Position numbers and translations under genes: made by a program. 64,000 nucleotides of DNA from Mariannaea sp. PMI_226 (Eukaryota; Ascomycota; Sordariomycetes; Hypocreales; Nectriaceae): the NCBI GenBank assembly GCA_024336345.1, contig JANFOG010000001.1, positions 3,348,001-3,412,000 on the forward strand. The letters run 5' to 3'. Shown here in pieces: positions 46,430-59,188 of the stretch (positions are counted from its first letter, which is position 1; each line of letters opens with the position of its first letter). Below the pieces are notes generated by a model. That model was given only the letters and a program-made list of their open reading frames with translations, ran no database searches and was not told where the DNA came from.

Positions 46430-48539
46430 GGCGGGTGTGTCGCGACGAGGCCGAAGAACGAACGCGGGGTAAATGCGGCAGATGCGAGTACCAGGCAGTG
46501 AGCAGAACTAGGATAGACGCTTGGAGCTTGATCAGAAGCAGGGCGCAAGGCTCTGGGCTGAGATGGTGGGACGGGGTTGTGGGTTGTGGACTGGTTGTGG
46601 CAGGATCATCGACTCATCAAGCGCTTTTGTTCTTCTGTCGCAAGCCGGCGAAATAATTTGAGGTCCAGTAATCTGTAAGTAGGTAGGGTATGGAGTAAAA
46701 AGTTAGCGTGCAAGACACTCGCTTCAGGGCCCGAAGTGTCAGCGGGAAGCCCGTGGCGGGTGGCGGGTGGCAGGTGGCAGGAACAGGGCTTGACTCAGGC
46801 GCTGGTTGGTCAGGTTCCTGGTCTTGTTTTTTTTTTGGCCTGCGAACTCGTGTTCTTAAGTTGCTTCTGATACTGTACATAATTCATTACATGGCGAAGG
46901 GATTGATTAGTTGGTGCTATTTTTGGGCTTTGTCTTCGCTATGATTTTGACGACAGGACAGAAATTCTGTGCGATGTTGCATCCACAGAGGATAGATATT
47001 ATGTACCTCACACATTGGCCACCCTATCCATCTGCGCATCTGTTGTATATCTGTCTCTAACTAATAAATTGCTCTGCAATTGTAGCGTTGGAGATCTTGG
47101 TTGCCTGCCAACCTGCTTATAGTCATTGGACGCTGAACTCGACCCAGCTTTGAGACAAACAGTCTGAGTACGTACTTTGTGGTCGTTACAAACCCAAACC
47201 ACCACCAACCAACCCAGTCAGGGTACTACCCACAAGGTCCCGATGAGCTGGGGTGGCGTCGAAGATATCATACCACACCGCGCCATCAACGAAAAGAGGA
47301 ACATTTCCCAAGAAAACGGAGACGGCGCTCCATCAGTGGATCTGGTCTCTATGGGGGGATTTTCTTGACCGCCTTTCACCCCCGCTCGAGCTGTGGAGTT
47401 AGCCTGTCAGTTCGTTCTTGACTGAAGAAGCAGAGGTTCGGGATGACATGCACAAGAGCAGTCATCACCAGAGATGGCACCTTAAGAAAGCGGTAATATT
47501 GGTTGCTGCAATTGAAGATGCGTGCGCAAGGCTGCCATTGAGCTGAGAAATTGGAAGTTCAACTGATCAAGCATGATCCAAGAAGCATAGCAGCATGGAC
47601 CCCTAGACCTTGCAGAATGCAACGGGTCATAGATCCTATCACGGCTCACGGACTGGGCCAAGGGAGGGAATTGTCGAATCACCAGCTCTGAATCTTGAAG
47701 AATGTACTATGACTTTTTTCTTCCTTTTTTCCCCATCAGTTTTTTTTTTCTCCCCGAATAGCCAATCTTTCAGTCATGCATCAATAAGATGAAATCAATG
47801 CATGCCATGGTCCAAATGACCTGCCGTAATTCTTACAGCCCAACTGCACAAAGCAATTATGTTACTCTTGCCCATCGAGGTAAAATTTCCCACGTAGAAC
47901 GATGACATGGCATGGCGTTAGGCCTCCATTGGTCTTGACCATCGGTGATTCATTGGGCTGGTTTTGTGGGATTTCATCCTGCACCATCGGCAGGGCTCCG
48001 ATCTCTTGTCGACACTTTTCCCGTTTGTCTCCTGTTTGCTGCCCGGGATGGTACCATTGAAATCTCGTCCTTGTCCCTCACACTTACGTCGACGCTTTCT
48101 TTCCTCCTCCGCCTCTCTTGGTTCTTCTTTTTTTCTTTCTCTCCTCTTCCGATCTGTCCCCTGGAGGAAACACTCTGATCGATCGAAAAATCAACCGATC
48201 CCCAGGCTCGGCTATTGCCTCTTTACCTTTCCCATCAACCCGTTCCCCCGCAAATTCGATATCCATCTGAGTTGTGCGACACCAACCGTGAACCCACTAA
48301 AGCTGCTGGTCACCCACCTTTGTCCCTCACCTCGCCGCTACCCAGTGGAAGAAACGCCCTGCCGTTGTAGGTGTTTCAGGGAAGTTCAGGTGCCCTATAA
48401 CGTACCCGTACCCCCTAACTTAGCTGCCGCTCACCAAGGCGCTTGCCCCCGTCATATCCTTATTTTTTTTTAACGGGGAACTACCTGCCTTGTGAGCTCC
48501 TCTCCTTTGCCCCCGTGCCCTGGACACCTGGACGTCAGA
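46430..48539. other. Divergent intergenic region with long CT-rich leader
   Basis: This 2.1-kb space lies upstream of both the cytochrome b5-like gene (-) and the FFYA-repeat gene (+). The last 500 bp before 48540 is strongly CT-rich and open in places, which suggests a long transcribed leader. A GTG-initiated extension of the downstream frame exists from 48492. No separate gene is supported. Confidence 0.5.
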
Positions 48540-50774
48540 ATGCGCACCTTACCTGCTTCTTCGTCGCCTATCAACATCAACAACACGCTCTCGCCATCTG
48601 GCTCTGCCTTCGACCATTCTGATCCCCACGCCTACCCGCCCAACACCGTTCGCTCCGCCAAGCCTGTCTCCAGATCCTTTTCTTCTTCTGCGGCGACGAC
48701 TCAGAATAATTTCCCTTCCAAACCCTTGCCCACCGCCAATTCCCAGAAGGCTCCTCTCGCTCACGTCCGCGCTCGGTTCCCCTCCGCCCCCGTAACCGTG
48801 CAGGTGGACGGCACCTCCGACTCTCTCTCGCCGCCGCTCGGCTACCACGATCATAAACAGCAACAACATGTCCTGTCGTTAACCACCACCACTGCTACGC
48901 GTTCCACCTCCGCCTCGAGTGCCCCCGGCTCTGCTTCCAAGATGCCCCCCGACTCAAGGCCACGCCCCCCGCAGCTGAGTGCCGCTGCCGCGAAGACCGT
49001 CGGACGAACACCCCTGACTCCCAAGATCGCTGTCAAAGGCCCTACTCTTCCTGCTCCTCTCGCACGAAGGACTACACAGAATCGAGATGATCCGTCCACT
49101 GCCACTCGCTCTGGAGGCCGACAGAGCACAGGCTCTACACCCAATGGCACTCCGAATCCTGAGCGAAGCCAAGATGGTTGGGATTCTAGGGCCTCCCCAG
49201 CACTAGAATTGGCAAAGCAGAGCCTCCTTCAGACCGATTCTACCAACGATGCCGACTCCAAGTTTTTCTATGCCAGCGAGGCTCGCCCCGTTCAACAATC
49301 AACCTCACGACCATCTTCAGCTGCCCTCAAGTCACCAAACTTCTTTTATGCCAATGGGGTTACGGCCGAATCAAAGAGGACACTGAGTCCTCCGATGAAT
49401 GCCAAATCCACGTTTGCTCCCTTAGTAGAAGCCCCTTCCGAACCGGCCCAATCTAAGTTCTTCTATGCCAGCGGTGATCCAGAAATCTCATCGAAAACCA
49501 GCTCTCAGTCCTCCGGTCCGATATCTGCGGGTGTGTCGAACTCTCGTGCAAAACCCACTGCAAGCGGCCCGAACAACGGTTCTACATACTCAATGCCTCC
49601 ACGGCCGTTGTCTCCCATTAAGATGCTACAGCAACAAAATCCTCCTCCTATTCTTAAAACCACAACCACACCCGGCCTCAATAGTAGGGCACAGCTGTCC
49701 CCGGCTCCCCCAATCACATCGTCAACCGCTCTGGGATCAAGGAAACGTGTCAGTATCGACTCAAACCCAAAGTCATCGAGAGGCCATGCCAGGGCGGGAA
49801 GTATTCCCAGCATTGATTCCGGTAGGAACTCCCCTAGAGTTAGTATCTCTTCGCCAAAACACATGCCCGACTCGTCGTCGCCTCCGGGAACGCCTACTTT
49901 CACACAGCCAATCATGACCATGGCCTCTATTCTGCAAGTTGCTGAGGAACTGGACGACGAAAACGAGGATAGTATCCCAGAGATACAGAGCCCATCCAAA
50001 TCAACACATAGTTCTGACCCTGCCCGAGAGCTGGTAGCTAATGCCCGCCGAGAGCGCAAAGTCCAAGATCTTGAAATTACCAATGCTTCGTTGGAGGCTA
50101 TCAACCGAACTTTGGAAAGGCAGCTGCGAAAGCAGACTGCTGAGATACGCAGATACAGACGATTGTCAAGATCTGGCCATATCTCTCTTACATCACCGGA
50201 GTCTGACCGAGTCCCGTCACAGACACTAACAGATGCCCCGATAGACCTCACAGAATTGAGTGAGGAAGAGGAGGATGAATCTATGCTCTCAGAGGAAGAA
50301 GAACCTGATTCCCTTGACGACTCTGAACTTTCCAGTGCCGAATCTGTGTCTGGGGCAGATTTACCAGAATCAGAACTTGATAACGCAGACAAAAAGGGCA
50401 AAACTGACGGGGACGACAAGGACGACAAGGCCTCCACACGTCGAAAACGAGACGAGCGTCGCCTTCGACTAGACCTTACTAAGCACCGAGAGCTCCTGGT
50501 CGACAGTCAGAAGATCAATCAAAGTTTGAAACGGTGCTTGAACTGGACAGAGATTTTGATCAGGGAAGGCCAGAAAGCCCTGGAGTACAAGGTCAAGGTC
50601 TCTGATGTTCAGTTCGGGGGCCACGTCTTAGCTCCTCCAGATGAGGAGGATGATGTTCAATTGGACATCCAGCTTTTGGAAAGCCTGGAGGCTGACTCGG
50701 GACCGTCCCCTGCGTGGGAGAAGAGCTCCCAAGATCGCGATAGCGGGATTGAACTACAGCCAGAAGTTGTGTGA
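48540..50774 (+). CDS. Ser/Pro-rich coiled-coil protein with three FFYA repeats, function unknown
   Basis: A single exon encodes 744 aa from the first ATG in the frame. I do not recognise a named family. Residues 1-230 are Ser/Thr/Pro-rich and basic, with many SP/TP sites. Three short repeats follow: SKFFYASE at 240, SPNFFYANG at 265 and SKFFYASG at 305. A helical region, RERKVQDLEITNASLEAIN and onward (about 500-545), has the charge pattern of a coiled coil. An acidic Ser-rich stretch (LSEEEEDESMLSEEEE) follows at about 570, then a second basic/heptad-like helix (RRKRDERRLRLDLTKHREL) at about 635-685. It looks like a cytoskeletal or signalling scaffold regulated by phosphorylation; this is inference only. 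Confidence 0.88.
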   Translation: MRTLPASSSPININNTLSPSGSAFDHSDPHAYPPNTVRSAKPVSRSFSSSAATTQNNFPSKPLPTANSQKAPLAHVRARFPSAPVTVQVDGTSDSLSPPLGYHDHKQQQHVLSLTTTTATRSTSASSAPGSASKMPPDSRPRPPQLSAAAAKTVGRTPLTPKIAVKGPTLPAPLARRTTQNRDDPSTATRSGGRQSTGSTPNGTPNPERSQDGWDSRASPALELAKQSLLQTDSTNDADSKFFYASEARPVQQSTSRPSSAALKSPNFFYANGVTAESKRTLSPPMNAKSTFAPLVEAPSEPAQSKFFYASGDPEISSKTSSQSSGPISAGVSNSRAKPTASGPNNGSTYSMPPRPLSPIKMLQQQNPPPILKTTTTPGLNSRAQLSPAPPITSSTALGSRKRVSIDSNPKSSRGHARAGSIPSIDSGRNSPRVSISSPKHMPDSSSPPGTPTFTQPIMTMASILQVAEELDDENEDSIPEIQSPSKSTHSSDPARELVANARRERKVQDLEITNASLEAINRTLERQLRKQTAEIRRYRRLSRSGHISLTSPESDRVPSQTLTDAPIDLTELSEEEEDESMLSEEEEPDSLDDSELSSAESVSGADLPESELDNADKKGKTDGDDKDDKASTRRKRDERRLRLDLTKHRELLVDSQKINQSLKRCLNWTEILIREGQKALEYKVKVSDVQFGGHVLAPPDEEDDVQLDIQLLESLEADSGPSPAWEKSSQDRDSGIELQPEVV

Positions 50775-51943
50775 TTTATTTCGCCTGCAAATTCTTGTAC
50801 CAACCAACCAATCTGCTTTACACTCGGACCACGGCCTGGATGCCGTAGAAATTCACCACTCTCATTCCCCCCATCATTACACCATAGCTTCCAAAACATC
50901 CCCTCACGACACGCAAACCGACCCGCATGACATACATCACATGCACAGCGAAAATACCAAAAAAGGCACATGTTATATGGCGTTAGGTGGCAAGCATTTT
51001 CACTCTTTCAAGCTTTGTTTCTTCTGCGCTCCACCTTCGCTGGCAACTTCGCCGTCTTCGTTTGATGCTTTTCATTCATTCATTCTTTTCTTTCTGAGGG
51101 TTTCCCCCCCAAGACGATGATATCATGAACAATCCAAATATAGAGAGAAGCATACAATCAGCGGCGAATCATTCGGATACCCAATTAGAATCTCTTTACA
51201 TCTGAGTTTTGGCACTTGCGGTATTTTTCGTCTTTTCGAACTTGTTGACCTCTCATTTATGGCTTCATTGTCATTTCATTTTTCCTTTTTTCTTTTCCTT
51301 GCGCTTTTTTTTTTTCAAAGATTTGTACAACAGATACCCGGGAAGAATTCACGTACTGGCAAGCCGCGCGACCAAGAAGAAAAATGGACCAGTATTGGTA
51401 TAGGGGCTTTTTTTTTTAGGATCAAGAAGGAGATGGGATGGATATCACCGATCAGTCATACCGAGTGACTTCAACCTTGGCTTCTGATGGAGATAGCTGG
51501 AGAAAATGGAATACACTGCTTCTGAAATCATATCAAGAAGACCCTCTAGAGAAGAAAAAGAAATCAACTATTTGTTCATGTTTTCATTCAAACTTTTATG
51601 CCCACTCCGCTGGTAATTTTCCAAGTGAATTAACGGATTCTAACCCCCCTGTGCAACATAAAGGCAAGGCTGAACGGGATATGCATATATATAAAGATAT
51701 ACATACATAAAAAGAATTTCGCTGGGAAGTCGAGGTGCGAAGAAAGGGAATGTTAAAAGGGGAGAGGGGTGTCATGAGAATTATATCTAAAAAAAAAAAA
51801 AATCGTTGTCGGCCGTCACTGAATCTCCCACCACATGTCTATGACGTTCTTCCAATCTCTTATCGTGCATCCAGTTCCTTCTAATGTCCCACGTTTACTT
51901 GTTTAGCAAGAGGGTGGCCGTACGCTGTCGTGTCATGCCGTGC
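50775..51943. other. Convergent intergenic spacer
   Basis: This 1.17-kb space lies between the stop codons of the FFYA-repeat gene and the DnaJ gene. It contains several T and A homopolymers (51306-51315, 51408-51417, 51789-51801) and AT-rich 3' UTR-like sequence. No gene is seen. Confidence 0.5.
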
Positions 51944-53687
51944 TCAAGCCCGAGGCACGTTGGGCGCATCTGCCGCAACGTCTTCCGCCTTCTTATGCTT
52001 GTGTTCCTTCTTCTTCTTCTTTTCTTCATCCTTGTCCTTCTTCATAGCGGCTTCGGCTACGAGCTGCTCGAAGACGAGGTAATCGCCCTCTTCCTCGGGA
52101 GATCGCTCGGCCTGCAGTGCGAGGTTAGCTAATCAAAATTTCAAGGTTTTCACAAGGGTGGATTAATAATTGGGACTTACCTTGAGGAGGATATCTCCAA
52201 CCAGGACGAGAGCTTGCGCACGTTCTAACCGCTTGGATAGCGACACCTTCTTATCGTTGAGGATGCTGTCGCAGACTTCACGAAGGACACTCTGAATTTC
52301 GAATTTGCTTCCTCGCCAAGCAGCCGTCAGGATTTTACCAGTAACCCGACGCTCATACTCAGCACGCTTCTCCTCAGTCCACTCCTCACCACCCTTCTCT
52401 TCCATCTTCGCCATGGCTTCCATAGTCTGCTGGGCATCAATAGCACTGCTGATGGTGTTCCAGGTCTCCTTAACAAGAGTTCCCTTGTCGCGGAGCTTGC
52501 TGAAAAAGCCACCAATACCGAGGAACTTCTGGCTGCGGATTAGAGTAGAGGCTTTGGAAACATATGTCTGACCAATGGCGTGGAGGATATCGATGCCGAA
52601 CGACTCCATCTTGAGGTTCTCAACCTCAAGTCGCATTTTCTCTTGGAATGCCCTGGTGACATCACCGCCCTTGTCCGTCTCAGTCCACACACTAAGGCGA
52701 TCAAGCAATTTGCGGGCAAGAGTGTCAACACGCTCCTGGCGGATACGTGCTCGCTCTTTCTCATACGCTGCGAGCTGCTCACGCTGCTCCTTGCTTAGGC
52801 CACCCTTCTTCTTCTCCTTTTGCTTCAAGGCCTCCTCGGAGAGCTCACTGCTCTCTGCCTCTGCTTCCGCCTCATCGTAGGCCTTGTCCATAAGGGCAGG
52901 TCGGAGAGGAATCTGAGTGCGGCTACGGGAGCTGGAAGATGGAGCGGGAGATGTGGCATCGGATCGGGGCGGTGGTGGTGCACTGGCATGCTGGGTTGGC
53001 GGAGCAGATTTCTCGTCGTCAACTACCACAGTAGGAGGAGGAACCGAGGAAGCACCAGCGGCAGCCTGCTGCTCCTTCAGACTCTCCTTCTTGGCTTCAT
53101 CTGTGCCTGGGAACTCTTCTTCATCGCCCTCAGCTGCGGCGGCGGCAGCGGCGGCAGCTTCCTCCTCCTCCTGCATTGTGATATCCATAGTAGCGGTAAG
53201 ATCTTTCATGAGACTGATTTCACCGATCCAGTCGGCAAAGGCCTCCCCGCCGAAGATGGAGGTGAAAAACTCGGCGGGGTCAGCGAACCCTTCCTGGGGT
53301 TTCGCATGGTCTTTTCCGAACTTATCATAAGCTTTGCGCAAGTCTGTGTCGGAGAGAACCTGGTACGCTTCACCGATATTCTGGAACTTTTCGTGGGCTG
53401 TGGGATCATTGGGGTTCTTGTCTGTATTGAGGAGAGAGGTGAATATTAGCTTGTGATCAAACGAAGAAATGGCCTGAGCCAGCACGCTGCACGCTGCACG
53501 AAGAATGATGGGAGACATACGTCGAAGACGACGAGGATGGGCTAGAAAATGCCACTGAAAACGAGAGGGGAAGCTACAAACCTGGGTGATGGACAATGGC
53601 CAACTTGCGATAGGCCTTCTTGATTTCTAGCTCAGTAGCTGTGGGCTGGACACCCAAGATGTCGTAATAGGCGGTATCGACGACCAT
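51944..53687 (-). CDS. CAJ1-type DnaJ (Hsp40) protein with X-domain
   Basis: Three exons (53687-53582, 53421-52181 and 52111-51944) give 504 aa. The J-domain starts at once ([27 protein letters not shown]). Its HPD motif is split by intron 1 between Pro and Asp (GTTTGT...TACAG, 160 bp). After the J-domain come an Ala/Glu/Ser-rich linker and the DnaJ-associated X-domain ([51 protein letters not shown]). The last exon adds a Lys/His-rich tail ([11 protein letters not shown]). Yeast relatives Caj1 and Djp1 are Hsp70 co-chaperones at membranes or in peroxisomal import. The ATG at 53687 is chosen because it gives the complete J-domain; the Met at 53596 lies in another frame inside intron 1. Confidence 0.94.
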
Positions 53688-56600
53688 GATGGAGATCTGC
53701 TGGGTCGGGCTCGCTGCTCAGGCTCAGAGTCTCGGGTGGAAGTGGTAGGAATAAGTAGAGGAGGGCGACGGCGTTAGGGATCTAGAGATATGTTCGGTTG
53801 AAAAGTTCCATACGCAGCATGCATGAATCTTTGATGATGGATGGCGTCTCCTTTGCGCCAAAGGCCATCCCGACACCCTGGTGAGTTAGTGGTGGAGTGG
53901 TACAGAGTACAGCATACCGAATTGAAGGTACCTTGTACAAACCACCCGCCCACGTTCAGTACCAGCCAGCCTGCCTGACCCTGCCTGCATGGTCATATCT
54001 CGGCAGGTAAGTGCTGAGCCACACTACATAAGCCACTGGAAGCCACCCAAAACATCATCATCTCAGACACCTAACGGTGGATTTCTAGGCGGGAGGTACC
54101 TGTCCATTCCGTAGCAAGCTGTAGCACAGCCTTGGCGTGTACTCTGTACAACAGGCGACGTATTTTTCCCGCCCCTCATCAAGCCACCGAAACCTTTGCT
54201 GTTTTTTTTTCTTTTCCCCTCCCCTCTGCTGGTACGTATGTAGCGACCCTGCTCACAAGGAAGAGGAGGGGGGCTACGTAATGGCGGGGCACCGGTCTTG
54301 ACACTGTTGCGGCCTGACGTATGGTTGGTTCATCCCAACACCCACGCTCGACAACGAAGCCGTTCTAAGAGAACTTTTCTGAAAGTTGCCGTAGGGCTGC
54401 TGTCACATGGTGATCGATCCCACCTCGCTCTGGCTGTGAGTAAGAGGCACGAGACAGCCAGAATTCGTAGGCTCAAAGTGGCTCAGAAGTCATCTCCTTG
54501 CCTGAACTTGTAATCTAGAGGCGCTGACTTCACAAGCAACCAGAGGAACAGCATGCTCCAGTAGCATGAACAAAATCACCTTCTGTTACCTATTTTCCAC
54601 CTTCATCGTATTGTTCCATCTGTTGCCATTGCTATACCCTGATATGATTGGTGCTCGTAACGGCTTGGCCAGGTCTCCAGTCCGGTCGCAAAGAGGAGCC
54701 GACACCAATCACGTAATTAGGACTCACCTATTTCTAGTATATAGGATATCATTTTCTCCAAATTCTTCAATCTCAGTCTCCATAACTAGTGGACGACGTG
54801 TAGACCATGTCCCTCTGCCTGAGTTTGGCAGGCATAGTTAGATATGGCTTATCTTTACGTAGTTGGATTCTGCTGTGGATGCCATGATAAACCAGTATCT
54901 CTTTTACCATCAATTTTGAAGATAATTTGCTTTAATTCAAAGGCTTATTAGTGTATATAAAGATATTTCTTTATTTGAGTGCATTGTTATGTCGATTCTA
55001 TAATAAACTTTGCTGTTCATTAACGCTATCGCTCAGTGATGTGAGAGAACTTCAAAACCATCAAACATTAGCCACTAGCATAATGAATATATCCTTAACA
55101 AACAAGTTTACCATGATTAAAACCTCCAACATGAATGTATGATTTCTCGCAGAGGGAGTAGAAATATCATCCTACATATTAAACATCTGTGCGTTATTAT
55201 TGACATAAGAGCATATTTTCTCATATTTTTAATGGAGGATACTATATTATTGCTGGTCCTCTAAATCCTTTCTATCACAAACCGTCTGCAAGATATGCAC
55301 AAAGCGCAAGGAAGTCGGCGATGTCCGCTTGAAATTGTTGTGCGGTATGATCAATCGATGCACACCGACCAGCCGTCGTATTCGTGTACTATGTGAACAC
55401 ATAGATGTTATTGATATAGCACTCTCATCAGAGACCCTCGGGTTATATGGACCTGTATCTACTCCAAGTCTTGGTCTCCAATATTTAAGACGCATAAAAA
55501 CTGCTATACATATCACTGATTATAGTTATAGCCTACATGCTGGGTTGCATTTGTATTTGATGATTGAAAATGGCAAGTATAAGGCTGTTGAGACTACCCA
55601 TACTTGATTATTTTGGTGACCGCTAACCATGTGCAGTCCGGTTGCATTAAAATCGCATGCAACGACAAGTCAAAGAAGAGTCAAATGCTTTACTCTCTAG
55701 TATTTTACTCGATCCAACTTCTTGAGCTGGATATGCGCAGGTTTCCGGAATCTATAACAATGTAGGAAGGCGGTGGAGAGAAGTCTAGTATTGAGAATAA
55801 AAGCATATCGTTGTAAGCGAATGACGCTGACAAGAGACCCCGGATGCAGTGTCTGCGATATTCCGCAGATGGCTTGCCCATGCAGCCAGTTTCTCTTCCT
55901 CAGCTCTACGGTATACACTGGATTGGTTACGGCTCCTCATGTCATGCTTTCGGTTCCTATTCTCCAAAAATCCGGCTATCCGGCTATTTCAGAGACGCCA
56001 GATTTTCGTCAAAGGTATTCGTGGCGCACGGTAAGACGGGGCGCTTCTCCGAGCCAAGGCCTTACTATGTGGCCAAATATAAGCCTTCGACCTACTACGT
56101 ACTACATAGCATGTAGGCACATGTATGTATCATCAGCTATACTATGAGTTCTATCTTTTTTGTTCAACCTATTGTTTATAACCTGTGTAAAGCCCAACCG
56201 AATTTGCCTTTGTTGTTTTTCTCAAATTATAAAATATCCTATCTCCACAACAGAGGAATGAAGTCGCACCCACGTGTACTAGCTCCTTCTATCCAGGAGG
56301 CCATGCGGGGTCCAAATCTCCAATTTCAAACCAATGGCCCAGGTCGTTGTCAGCCTTCTGCTTGCCGCTCAAGTACGAATACGATTATGGAAGAGGTGTG
56401 TTGCCACCAACCGGTTGCTCTATATCGCCGTCCCGGCTGGCCGTTTCTGATTTTGGATCGGTGACTCGGCCGGAAATTCCTCCCGTAATCGCCGATGAAT
56501 GGGCTGCGCAGGGTTGACTTTTTTTTTTTTGGGAGGGGTGCTACCAGAGTAGTAGTTATTGCATGTGTGCACCTGTCAAAGCTTTCGCGAATATTCACAT

Positions 56601-57583
56601 CACCGCATAAACGCCTATTCAATTTATATGAAGTCAACATGTTCATAGATGAGATCGCGTGTGGTATTGGAGTCGAATTTTGAACATCAAACAATCCGAA
56701 TGGTACATTGTTGGCAATGCAGGAACTCTGCAGCTACCTAAGATGCTGCGCATAGGTAGTACACATTTCGTACCTGTTCCGAACCCAAACAACCAAACTT
56801 CACTCAGGTCGTGAATTGAATCTGTTCCAGGTACAGGCAGATCTAAGTGGGTGATCTATGCCAATAGATTTGAACAGCCCATCTCATCGGTCAACGTTGG
56901 AGGGTCTCGGTACAGTTATTCTCCGCATTGTTAAAAAAGAAAACCCGACGGCAAGCATTTCTCGCACGGAGTTTGAGCTGCGAACCTGAATCTCCGGAGG
57001 AAGAATTTAAAGTACGAAAATAAGAATACGTAGGATGCAGATTATTAAGTTACATACGAAGTAGCACCTACGTAGTTACAGCTTGCCCCATGCAACGCGA
57101 GACGGCCTTGCTTTCCCCTCCATTCCCCTGATAATGCGATGTGTCTAGATCATTGGAGCCATGCGTGTAATGGGGCCTGTAGGTTGCCCCCCACCCATCA
57201 TTGCCATCCCTTTCCCCAAAATATTCTTCTATCCGGGATCGAGGCGCGGCCTCCACAAGAGAAATGAGCACTTGCACTACAACGCACTAAAGTGGATTTA
57301 CCCGGAAAGGATACTCGTCGCTTCTCCTGCTGCTTTTTCTCCTGTCCATCTGTTCCCTTGTTCTTCTTCTCCTCGCCATAGACGAGGCGACGAAACAACC
57401 CAGTCTGGCAAGTTTTTGCGTTTCCAATTGCTATATATTCTCACTCCTCACCACTCCTCTGGGCCTTGTCAATACTCTCTAGTGCACAGTCCAGCCCTAT
57501 AGCCGCCTTGACCCTCTCCCCATTCCACATTCCACATTCCATATCCCCAGCTCTAGCTTTTGTTTGCTTGAGCTCGCGCAAAA
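53688..57583. other. Large intergenic stretch, AT-rich in the middle
   Basis: No gene is supported in this 3.9 kb. The ends are ordinary promoter-like sequence. The centre (about 54.9-56.2 kb) is AT-rich with many TA-type stops on both strands and short open frames (such as minus 55247-55516) that I could not assign. It resembles degenerate repeat DNA. Just before 57584 there is CT-rich ERG9 leader with a CATTCCA triplication near 57523-57542. Confidence 0.5.
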
Positions 57584-59188
57584 ATGGGTGCGCTTTACTA
57601 CCTCTTCCACCCGAACCAGCTTCGTTCCATTATCCAATGGTATGCTCCTTGCACCCATTCCCCCCTCCGCCTTCGTTTCCTTCCTCCTCCTTCACGCGAC
57701 CCCTCTACTAACACACCCCCCTAGGAAGGTCTGGCATGACCCCGTTCACAAACGTGATCCCAGCACAGAGTCCCCCGAGCTGCAAGAATGCTTCCGCCTC
57801 CTCAACTTGACGAGTCGCAGTTTTGCGGCCGTCATTCAGGAGCTCAACCATGAGCTTCTCGTCCCCGTCACTCTCTTTTATCTTGTTCTCCGTGGTCTGG
57901 ATACCATTGAGGATGACATGACACTGTCTATGGACAAGAAGATTCCAATTTTGCGTAACTTCCACATGACCATAAAGGAGGATGGCTGGCAGTTCCACGA
58001 GAGCAACGAGAAAGACAAGGAACTTCTCGAGAAATTCGACTTTGTCATCACCGAGCTCAAGAAGATCAAGCAACCTTACTTCGAGATTATCGAGGACATG
58101 ACACAGAAGATGGGTAACGGCATGGCCGACTACGCCGAGAACACGAAAATGATTGAGAACGGCGTGCAGACGATTAAGGAATACGAGCTGTACTGCCATT
58201 ATGTCGCTGGTCTCGTCGGAGAGGGTCTCACGCGACTATTCGTCACCTCAAAACTCGCCAACCCCAAGCTGGGTGAGCGGCCAAACCTGACTGAGTCCAT
58301 GGGTCAGTTTCTGCAGAAGACCAACATCATTCGTGACATCAAGGAGGATTGGGTTGATGGCCGACGATGGTATCCCAAGGAGATTTGGAGTAAGCATGTC
58401 GACAAGTGGGAGGACCTTTTTGATCCCTCGAAGCGCGACAAGGCTGTCGAGTGCGTTTCAGAAATGGTGTTGGACGCATTGAAACACAGCGAGGAGTGCC
58501 TTTTCTACATGGCCGGTATCAGAGACCAGAGTGTCTTCAATTTTGTGGCAATCCCACAGGGCATGGCTATTGCCACCCTTGAGCTTGTCTTCAGGAACCC
58601 TGCTGTGCTGGACCGAAATGTCAAGATTACAAAGGGCGATGCCTGCCAGATTATGACGGAGAGCACCCAGAACCTACGCACCTTGTGTGAAGTTTACCGG
58701 AGATACGCTCGAAAGATTCAGAAGAAGAACGACCCTCGGGATCCCAACTACCTGGCCATTAGCGAGCAATGTGCTAAGGTATGTATCATCTTCCAGCATC
58801 TAGACACTAGAAGGAGGGAGTCTAACGAGAGTAAACACAGATCGAGCAATTCATCGAAACTTTGTTCCCTAAGCAGGATCCCACGAAGCTTGCCAGTGCG
58901 ACCGAGCCACTGAATCAGGATGGTCAACCCGGCATGGACGCGAGTGAGGGCATCGTTCTGATCATCGTTGTCATTATCTGCATGATAGTCATCTCGGGTA
59001 TTATGGTGCGTCCACACCGCTTGGCATTTCGTCCTTGTTCCTTCTTGGCAAGCTAACCATCTCTCATCTAGATTGGAACCGCCTGGTTATTTGGCGCCAA
59101 GTTCGACAATGTCTTGGAAGATATTTCCAAACTCCTTCCAGGTGGTGCGGGTGCTAAGCCAGCTATTACGGGTCACGATGAATTGTAA
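57584..59188 (+). CDS. erg9: Squalene synthase (farnesyl-diphosphate farnesyltransferase)
   Basis: Four exons (57584-57639, 57725-58778, 58841-59005 and 59072-59188) give 463 aa. The start MGALYYLFHPNQLRSIIQW is typical of filamentous-fungal ERG9. The two Asp-rich, Mg-diphosphate-binding motifs are LDTIEDDM (D78-D82) and RDIKEDW (D223-D227), and YCHYVAGLVGEGL is the conserved active-site helix. A C-terminal membrane anchor (IVLIIVVIICMIVISGIM) is split by intron 3. The enzyme joins two farnesyl diphosphates to squalene at the ER membrane, the first committed step to ergosterol. The ATG at 57584 is preferred over the in-frame TTG at 57564 because it begins the conserved N-terminus. Confidence 0.97.

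Noticed and set aside
48492..48539. GTG-initiated N-terminal extension of the FFYA-repeat protein
   Set aside because: Non-ATG start in CT-rich leader; the first ATG at 48540 is simpler.
53582..53596. Start of the DnaJ gene at 53596
   Set aside because: That ATG lies in another frame and would lose the first half of the J-domain; the ATG at 53687 restores it.
57564..57583. Upstream TTG start for squalene synthase
   Set aside because: Non-ATG, outside the conserved N-terminus.
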